A stretch of DNA of 37,063 nucleotides. Source: JBGMEA01 sp964444065 (lineage in GTDB: Bacteria; Bacillota; Clostridia; Eubacteriales; Anaerofustaceae). The notes under the pieces were generated by a model. That model worked only from the letters and a program-made list of their open reading frames with translations, was not told the origin of the DNA and ran no database searches. Positions 32,027 through 37,063 of the stretch are shown here, one piece after another. The position numbers and the translations under genes are program-made. Each line of letters opens with the position of its first letter. Position 1 is the first letter of the stretch. Where the stretch lies: assembly GCA_964444065.1 (NCBI GenBank), contig CAYUFL010000014.1, positions 1-37,063 on the forward strand, read 5' to 3'.

Positions 32027-33085
32027 TTAATTCAATTTCTTTCTAAGGCTTTCCGGATTCGTTGCATATAAAATTGCTGTTTCCGCATCAATTCTTTTTT
32101 CATGGTACAAACGCAGCAAATCAGAATCCATTGTCTGCATGCCCTGCGCACTGCTGGAGTAAATAATGTTGTCAATCTGAAAAACCTTTGATTCCCGAAT
32201 CATATTTTGAATTGCACTGTTTACAATCATGATTTCAAAGACCGGTTCAATACCTCCGTCTAACGTCGGAACAAGCTGTTGGGACACAACGGCCCTGAGC
32301 ACCATCGAAAGCTGTATTCTGATCTGCTGCTGCTGATTGGGGGGAAATACATCAATGATGCGGTCAATCGTCTTTGCGGCACCAATCGTATGAAGCGTCG
32401 AGAGCAGAAGCTGTCCGGTTTCGGCTGCGGTGAGTGCTGTCTGAATCGTTTCGAAATCGCGCATTTCACCAAGCAAAATCACATTGGGTGCCTGACGAAG
32501 CGCCGAACGGAGTGCGGTATTGTAATTAACGGTGTCATGATGAATTTCTCTTTGGCTGACAATACTCTTCCTGTGTAAGTGCATAAATTCAATCGGATCT
32601 TCAATTGTAATAATATGCTTTGTCAGATTTCTGTTGATTTGGTCAATAATACATGCAAGTGTGGTCGATTTCCCGCTGCCGGCGGGGCCTGTGATGAGTA
32701 CCATACCATTCTTGATATTGTACAAATCAATCACTGTTTCCGGGATATGAAGCTTACTGGCATCCGGCAACTCAAATGATACCACACGCAGGACCGCAGC
32801 AAAAGAACCCCTTTGCTTGTACACATTACAACGGAACCGCCCTAATCCCTTGAATGAAATGGAAAAATCATCGTCTCCATCCATTAAAAAATTTTCAATA
32901 TTACGATCCCGATCTGCCTTGAAAAGCTGCCGAATCAGATCTTCCGATTCATCCGGCATGATTCGAATCGATTCATCTGCAGAAATCACACCGCTGATTT
33001 TCATCGAAAGACATGCCCCCGGTATGATAAAGATATCGGATGCTTTTCGCTCAATTGCCGACTGCAAAATATCAATTAATTTCAT
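32027..33085 (-). CDS. pilT: Type IV pilus retraction ATPase PilT
   Basis: 352-residue secretion ATPase. Walker A GPAGSGKST lies near residue 133, the Asp box TIEDPIEF follows, Walker B-like VILLGEMRD and the His box LLSTLHT come next. The late AIQNMIRESK matches the AIRNLIRE motif that marks PilT rather than PilB. It would power pilus retraction. No PilB is in the window. It is placed 9 nt after the preceding small membrane-protein gene. Confidence 0.95.
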   Translation of the reverse strand: MKLIDILQSAIERKASDIFIIPGACLSMKISGVISADESIRIMPDESEDLIRQLFKADRDRNIENFLMDGDDDFSISFKGLGRFRCNVYKQRGSFAAVLRVVSFELPDASKLHIPETVIDLYNIKNGMVLITGPAGSGKSTTLACIIDQINRNLTKHIITIEDPIEFMHLHRKSIVSQREIHHDTVNYNTALRSALRQAPNVILLGEMRDFETIQTALTAAETGQLLLSTLHTIGAAKTIDRIIDVFPPNQQQQIRIQLSMVLRAVVSQQLVPTLDGGIEPVFEIMIVNSAIQNMIRESKVFQIDNIIYSSSAQGMQTMDSDLLRLYHEKRIDAETAILYATNPESLRKKLN

Positions 33086-33094
33086 AAAAAGCTC

Positions 33095-33529
33095 CTACTC
33101 CTGCCAAAGATTCATGTTGTTATCAATTTCCCATGTTTCTGTATTTACAAATTCGTAAAGCATAATCTGATATGTCCCCTGATTTCCGAGCTTCAAAATC
33201 ACTACAATTTCGCGATTTTCACCTGCCGGTTCACTGAATGTAACGGTATTATCCGAAAGCTGGGTAATGGAACTGTCTATGGCTAAAACGCGCTGTATCC
33301 TCGTGCCGGCTGAGGCAGTTTGCAATACTGCATCAATGTCCGAAAGCAAGCTTTGAACCGTTCCTTCCGCTTGATAATACTTTTGGTTTGTTTCCAGAGA
33401 TTTCATCGCGATCCGATAATCGGAGCGCGATGAAACAAACGAAAGCACGGCGAAAGCTGTCAATGTAAGGATCATGATGATCATGAGTACGGAGGAAGCG
33501 CCTGTTCCGACGCGCATTCTGCCTTTCAT
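33095..33529 (-). CDS. PilX/GspK-like single-span protein of pilus operon
   Basis: 144 residues. A basic start (MKGRMRVGTG) is followed by one membrane segment (about 12-32) and an extracellular domain. The pattern resembles PilX-type minor pilins, but there is no G-F-xxx-E processing motif. The gene overlaps its upstream neighbour by 4 nt (ATGA), so it is translationally coupled. The exact role is unknown. Confidence 0.7.
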   Translation of the reverse strand: MKGRMRVGTGASSVLMIIMILTLTAFAVLSFVSSRSDYRIAMKSLETNQKYYQAEGTVQSLLSDIDAVLQTASAGTRIQRVLAIDSSITQLSDNTVTFSEPAGENREIVVILKLGNQGTYQIMLYEFVNTETWEIDNNMNLWQE

Positions 33530-33981
33530 TGCGATACCTCCGCTGAAGATTCATAGATCGATGTGGATATCGAAGTAATGAACTCACCCCCAACATCCGT
33601 GTTGATCCTTGATACCGATGCGCTGATATCAATCAGATTACCTGCTTCGGTTGGATTTTTATCTATGGTTACAACTGCAAGGATCGTTGCATCCGCCTCG
33701 TCGCAATTTACGAAATCATCATTGAAAAAGCAACTGTATGTACTCTTTCGACCATTGCTTTCTTTTTGCCATACGCTAAGAATCATATCCGCATCAAACG
33801 GATCGTTTTTCAGCTCTTCCAACCAGTTTTGTGTTGCAATCAAAGCATTTCCTGCAATGCGGCTCTCCGCACTTAATGTGTGGGATGCCATAAACAGCTG
33901 CACAATCACAGTTGCCGATAAAGAAAAAAAGAATATTACAATAATCAATTCAATCAATGCCGGATTTCTTGCTTTATTCAT
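33526..33981 (-). CDS. Prepilin-like protein (PilV/GspI type) with atypical cleavage site
   Basis: 151 residues. The N-terminus MNKARNPALIELIIVIFFF has the Glu at +5 and the hydrophobic stalk of type IV pilins. At the prepilin peptidase site, however, Asn stands at -1 in place of Gly and Pro at +1 in place of Phe. A globular domain with two Cys (YSCFFNDDFVNC) follows. It is probably a minor pilin or pseudopilin. Whether it is cleaved is open. Confidence 0.75.
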   Translation of the reverse strand: MNKARNPALIELIIVIFFFSLSATVIVQLFMASHTLSAESRIAGNALIATQNWLEELKNDPFDADMILSVWQKESNGRKSTYSCFFNDDFVNCDEADATILAVVTIDKNPTEAGNLIDISASVSRINTDVGGEFITSISTSIYESSAEVSQ

Positions 33982-33984
33982 GAC

Positions 33985-34482
33985 TCACCTCGTTTGACTG
34001 CTTTGCAGCGCAATATGCATATCGTACACGTTTCCATCTTCTGATATTACAGAAAAGGACAATAAATTATCGGATACGCTTGCCGAAAAACCGCTCGCGG
34101 AAGTAATGATATCTCCCTGAGACGGATCGAAGGTGTCGGGGGTATCGGTCAGCAATTCGCGGATTGCGCCGTCCGAATAATAAATCAACAAAGAATAATT
34201 TGCGGTTTCATATATGTTACTCAGCTGCAACACCGATATCCCGTTGTATTCTGTAACGTCGATACTTCCTGTCTGATCACTGCTTCTTACTTTATTTGTC
34301 AGATAAAGGACTGAAGAACGAACTTGATTGTTCTGTTCAGTTACGCTAACCACATTATGATAAACTCTTGCACCAAGAATGACAATCATTAAGGAGAAAA
34401 TTGCCAACATGCCGAATAATACAAATAAATATAAATCACCGACTGAATGATGCTTCTGCATTCGAATTGTCTTTCTGTTCAT
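33985..34482 (-). CDS. Membrane-anchored protein of pilus operon (DUF4860-like)
   Basis: 165 residues. A short basic start and HSVGDLYLFVLFGMLAIFSLMIVILGARVY give one membrane segment, followed by a beta-rich outer domain. I associate this pattern with the DUF4860 family found in clostridial pilus clusters, with moderate certainty. There is no canonical pilin cleavage motif. It overlaps the preceding gene by 4 nt. Confidence 0.65.
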   Translation of the reverse strand: MNRKTIRMQKHHSVGDLYLFVLFGMLAIFSLMIVILGARVYHNVVSVTEQNNQVRSSVLYLTNKVRSSDQTGSIDVTEYNGISVLQLSNIYETANYSLLIYYSDGAIRELLTDTPDTFDPSQGDIITSASGFSASVSDNLLSFSVISEDGNVYDMHIALQSSQTR

Positions 34483-34811
34483 TCTGACGTCGCCCCTTTC
34501 ACCGTAATTCTGACCGAAGGTTTAACGTTAGATGCAAAAATATCATACTCTACGACATATTTGCTTTCATCTATAATAACACCGTAATGTGTGCTGATAT
34601 AGTCCAAACTTTCGGGATAACGTCCCTCTGCGGCGTAACAGCTTATAACTGCGCGATTGATTGCGCTGTAAAGCAGATCGACCTGTTGTTTTTTGACAAG
34701 ATCGGATGAGCGATTTGTCAAAAAAACTGCCAACCACAATATAGTAAGAATTAAAATTGCAGAAATTATTTTTGCAAACGGTATTTTTTTCGGAATTTTA
34801 TATAAATGCAT
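34479..34811 (-). CDS. Small membrane protein of pilus operon
   Basis: 110 residues. There is one membrane segment (about 14-31), then SAINRAVISCYAAEGRYPESLDYI. The motif AxxRYPxSL is common in pseudopilins of the GspG type, where a helix carries the pilin stalk into the globular head. No GFTLIE site precedes it. It is probably a pilin-like structural component. It is coupled to the next gene by an ATGA overlap. Confidence 0.65.
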   Translation of the reverse strand: MHLYKIPKKIPFAKIISAILILTILWLAVFLTNRSSDLVKKQQVDLLYSAINRAVISCYAAEGRYPESLDYISTHYGVIIDESKYVVEYDIFASNVKPSVRITVKGATSE

Positions 34812-34836
34812 CCGTTTTACCCCACTCGCTGTTTAC

Positions 34837-35889
34837 TTATCCCATGGAAGAAATAATACTGATCAACGGCAACATAACTGAAAGCAGAATGCCGCCTATT
34901 ACGATAGACAATACTGCGACACTGGTTGGTTCGATCAGTGAAATGAGTGCGGAAATACTTTCATCAATTTCATCATCATATAAATCTGCCAAATCCTGCA
35001 TCACTTTGCCGAGCTGACCGGCCGCGGATCCCACTCTGATCATTTGGTTGTGCAATCCGTCGAAAATTTCTGCTTCAGATATCGCATCCGCAAAACTCTT
35101 GCGATGCTTCAATGAATCACTGACAGAAGCGACTCTCTGCGCAAACGATTCGTCAGAGATAATGGAAGGAATTAATTCCATCGCTTCTTCCAAATTGTAG
35201 CCGCTTGCATACATCATTGATACGACTGAGGCAAACCTACCTGCAAACACTTTCTTTTCGACCTGTCGTGCAGGCGGAATAATACGATAAATTGCTTTGA
35301 GTACATTGCTTTTGTATTTGGTTTTCAACAAAATTGCGATCAATATCACCAACAATAAAAGGATACCGACAACAACCAATACGGCTTTACCAAGTACGGC
35401 ACCAAGATTCATCAGGGGGGAAGAATACAAATCCGATCCGAGGTTCGTATAGATCTGGGAAAATATTGGCAGCACTTTAATCACAAGAACCATAATGACA
35501 ACTGCCATAATCGCAACCAACGTCATCGGATAAGTGACCGCACTGCGTACAGAACTGCGCATTTTCGCATCTCTGGAAAAATATGTGCCAAGTGATTCCA
35601 TCACATAATCAAGCTTCCCTGTTTTCTCGCCAATTCTGACCATATTGACCATATAAGGAGGAAACAGATCCATCGACTTCACTGTTTCATAAAGTGAATT
35701 GCTGTTTTCCACTCCTTTGACGAGCCGATCGAATTGACCTGCATTCGGCGTATTTTTATACGTTTCGTAAATAGCTCCCAAACCGTCGTACAACGGAATG
35801 CCTGATTTGAGAATCATCGCAATCTGCTTACAAAAGAGCGCCGTTTCCTGTGAAGATAAATATTGTTTCTTTTCCTTCTGCATTCTCAT
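34837..35889 (-). CDS. pilC: Type IV pilus / type II secretion inner membrane protein PilC (GspF family)
   Basis: 350 residues with the ATG at 35889 (AAGGG 7 nt upstream); the longer reading overlaps the lipoprotein gene. Two T2SSF repeats: the first about 10-135 (FCKQIAMILKSGIPLYDGL, VRIGEKTGKLD), the second about 215-335 (FAGRFASVVSMMYASGYNLEEAMEL, IRVGSAAGQLGKVM). Each is followed by membrane segments. It is the platform protein on which the pilus ATPases act. Confidence 0.93.
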   Translation of the reverse strand: MRMQKEKKQYLSSQETALFCKQIAMILKSGIPLYDGLGAIYETYKNTPNAGQFDRLVKGVENSNSLYETVKSMDLFPPYMVNMVRIGEKTGKLDYVMESLGTYFSRDAKMRSSVRSAVTYPMTLVAIMAVVIMVLVIKVLPIFSQIYTNLGSDLYSSPLMNLGAVLGKAVLVVVGILLLLVILIAILLKTKYKSNVLKAIYRIIPPARQVEKKVFAGRFASVVSMMYASGYNLEEAMELIPSIISDESFAQRVASVSDSLKHRKSFADAISEAEIFDGLHNQMIRVGSAAGQLGKVMQDLADLYDDEIDESISALISLIEPTSVAVLSIVIGGILLSVMLPLISIISSMG

Positions 35890-35899
35890 AACACTGCCC

Positions 35900-36787
35900 T
35901 TAATATTTCCTTTCTTCCGTATAATCAGTCTGTTCGTGCGTGTTTTTTTTACCCAGAGTGGAATCCATCCATACCCACTCTCCGTTGATATATACCTGAT
36001 TCCACGCGTGATAAATATTCTCAGGCGACAAATTTCCAATTACCAATCTTGTTGGAATATCCTGCGCGCGAAGCATCGATGCCATCAAAGCCGCATAATC
36101 GAAACAAATTCCTTTGCCTGTGCTGAGCGTATCATCAACATCAGGCAGGTAGCCGGACTGTACTGTTTTTGCTTTTTCATCGTCATAGCTGATATGTTTT
36201 ACAATATAGTCATAGATAATATCTGCCTTTTTTGCATTATCCGAAACTCCTTTACACAGCTCCTGCGAAAGCGCAATCGCCTCGTCATCATTCGTATACC
36301 AAACATATTGATTGGGAAACACAAAAACGCGATCTGTGTTATCCATACTGACATTCAAAGATACGGAATACAGGACGCTGTAACTAGTTCCCTCCAGATT
36401 TTTATAAACTTTAACAGAATAGGAGCCATTACCCATCTGAAGCGGATAGACTTCATAATTACCTTGGTTGTTTAAATCGTATGTGTAACTTTGATCTGCC
36501 AGTGATACTTTGACCTTCAGTTTTTCCGTATAACCGCTGCATTTCACCATGACATAGCCGTCTTTCGTATTGCTCGCATCAATCGTGCAACCGCTTTGAG
36601 AATAAACGACGGTACCGGAGGCTTGCGGTAGATTAATCACAATATTATCTCCATTCACTGTTCCGTCCCCGTCAGGTGTAGTAACCACAGTTGTATTGTT
36701 GTTATCGGAAGAATGATCGCAACCGGAAATGTTACTGCACAATAACAGACAAAGAATCAAAGAAAACACTTTTTGCCATCTGCTCAA
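35900..36787 (-). CDS. Transglutaminase-like lipoprotein
   Basis: 295 residues. A lipoprotein signal has lipobox ISGC with Cys at 23, then an acidic linker and a beta-rich domain (about 45-165). The C-terminal transglutaminase core has Cys in TGKGICFDYAALMASML, His in IYHAWNQVYI and Asp in WVWMDSTLG, a complete Cys-His-Asp triad. It may be a cell-surface protease or crosslinker. The start is TTG with AGGAGG 6 nt upstream; the nearby ATG is out of frame. It is the first gene of the pilus operon, so it may process or join pilus or wall proteins. Confidence 0.88.
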   Translation of the reverse strand: MSRWQKVFSLILCLLLCSNISGCDHSSDNNNTTVVTTPDGDGTVNGDNIVINLPQASGTVVYSQSGCTIDASNTKDGYVMVKCSGYTEKLKVKVSLADQSYTYDLNNQGNYEVYPLQMGNGSYSVKVYKNLEGTSYSVLYSVSLNVSMDNTDRVFVFPNQYVWYTNDDEAIALSQELCKGVSDNAKKADIIYDYIVKHISYDDEKAKTVQSGYLPDVDDTLSTGKGICFDYAALMASMLRAQDIPTRLVIGNLSPENIYHAWNQVYINGEWVWMDSTLGKKNTHEQTDYTEERKY

Positions 36788-36845
36788 TCAAATCCTCCTG
36801 TTTCAGTACTGGAAGAATCGCTCTTTTCAGTCATATATTGTAAAC

Positions 36846-36874
36846 AGTATATCTGTTTTTCACATAAAATGCAA
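36846..36874 (-). promoter_or_regulatory. Promoter of the pilus operon
   Basis: On the minus strand, TTGCAT (36874-36869) is followed by a 17-nt spacer and TATACT (36851-36846). Transcription would start near 36839, about 50 nt before the TTG start of the lipoprotein gene. No operator-like repeat was noticed. Confidence 0.65.
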
Positions 36875-36964
36875 CTCAATCAATTTCTGAGAGCAATCGA
36901 TATATGTTTACCCAGCAAACTATATTTCGGTTTTATTGACATATACGTTAGTAAAATAAACGTA

Positions 36965-36996
36965 AAAAAGGAACCCGATCACTCGGGTTCCTTTTT
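36965..36996. terminator. Strong intrinsic terminator
   Basis: AAAAAGGAACCCGA (36965-36978) pairs perfectly with TCGGGTTCCTTTTT (36983-36996) around loop TCAC. The A- and T-runs make it work on either strand. It most likely ends a minus-strand gene entering from the right edge. Confidence 0.88.
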
Positions 36997-37017
36997 GCTT
37001 CTTATCAAATGACGTCA

Positions 37018-37063
37018 TTAAGACATCTGTACATCTTGTTTCTTCTTGGTCGAGAGAATCATT
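37018..37063 (-). CDS. Possible C-terminal end of a gene entering from the right
   Basis: On the minus strand, 14 codons run from the window edge to a TAA at 37020-37018, ending KKKQDVQMS. The stop lies about 20 nt before the terminator at 36965-36996, good spacing for a gene end. Another minus-strand frame is also open here, so the call is weak and no function can be given. Confidence 0.3.
   Translation of the reverse strand, partial: MILSTKKKQDVQMS

Noticed and set aside
35798..36475. A 225-codon plus-strand ORF opposite the lipoprotein gene
   Set aside because: The minus-strand gene has a lipobox and a complete catalytic triad; the plus-strand reading is a shadow.
37008..37019. 12-bp palindrome AATGACGTCATT near the right edge
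   Set aside because: Perfect but short, overlapping a possible stop codon and with no promoter next to it; not enough to call an operator.
1..37063. CRISPR arrays, tRNAs, rRNAs, insertion sequences, phage genes
   Set aside because: None were seen: no regular direct repeats, no tRNA-like cloverleaf ends noticed by eye, and no transposase or integrase among the ORFs.

Overview
The window looks like chromosomal DNA from an anaerobic, moderate-GC Firmicute, probably a clostridial acetogen or relative (Eubacteriaceae/Anaerovoracaceae-like). The grounds are anaerobic (cbi-type) cobalamin genes, corrinoid methyltransferase genes, two cobalamin riboswitches, sigma-A-like promoters with GGAGG ribosome binding sites, and a low-complexity Gram-positive style pilus cluster. 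I cannot name the species. No tRNA, rRNA, CRISPR array or insertion sequence was seen.

Region 1 (1-6190, mostly minus strand) is a corrinoid-dependent methyl-transfer locus. In transcription order it holds a corrinoid-binding protein, two paralogous GntR/UTRA regulators, a uroporphyrinogen-decarboxylase-fold methyltransferase with an atypical metal-ligand pattern, and a 49-residue protein. Further along the minus strand are an MFS transporter and, cut by the left edge, the first 13 codons of a pterin-binding (methyl-tetrahydrofolate type) methyltransferase. A divergent XRE regulator lies between the two halves. Three copies of the palindrome TACC-N5-GGTA sit on the transporter promoter. A 41-codon minus-strand ORF converges on the XRE gene; it has its own near-consensus promoter and resembles the C-terminus of the XRE protein.

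Region 2 (6480-7020) holds a small FlxA-like coiled-coil gene and its terminator.

Region 3 (7029-27356) is one very long plus-strand operon. It starts with a cobalamin riboswitch and a rho-independent terminator, and its genes are tightly packed, often overlapping by 4 nt. It encodes the whole C5 tetrapyrrole supply (hemA, hemL, hemB, hemC, cobA-hemD fusion), precorrin-2 oxidation (as a domain fused to CbiJ), cobalt insertion (a short CbiX) and the anaerobic corrin ring pathway (cbiL, H, F, G, D, J, ET, C). Amidation and side-chain steps follow (cbiA, cbiP, cbiB, a CobD-like threonine-phosphate decarboxylase). A phosphoglycerate-mutase-like gene of unknown job sits next to cobD. The conserved end of cbiP lies in another reading frame. 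No corrinoid adenosyltransferase and no cobU/S/T/C are in the window.

Region 4 (27435-30740) is a second cobalamin-riboswitch unit, a strong promoter plus aptamer plus terminator driving the cobalt ECF transporter cbiQ-cbiO-cbiM-cbiN. It ends in a hairpin that probably serves both strands.

Region 5 (30764-36850, minus strand) is an operon driven by a well-formed promoter: a transglutaminase-like lipoprotein, PilC, four small single-membrane-segment proteins (one pilin-like), PilT, and a SARP/BTAD regulator whose C-terminus looks like a GGDEF domain without its catalytic motif. No PilB or major pilin is present. The far right edge has a strong terminator and possibly the last codons of another minus-strand gene.

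The regions fit together functionally: the B12 and cobalt-uptake operons supply the cofactor that the adjacent corrinoid methyltransferase locus needs.
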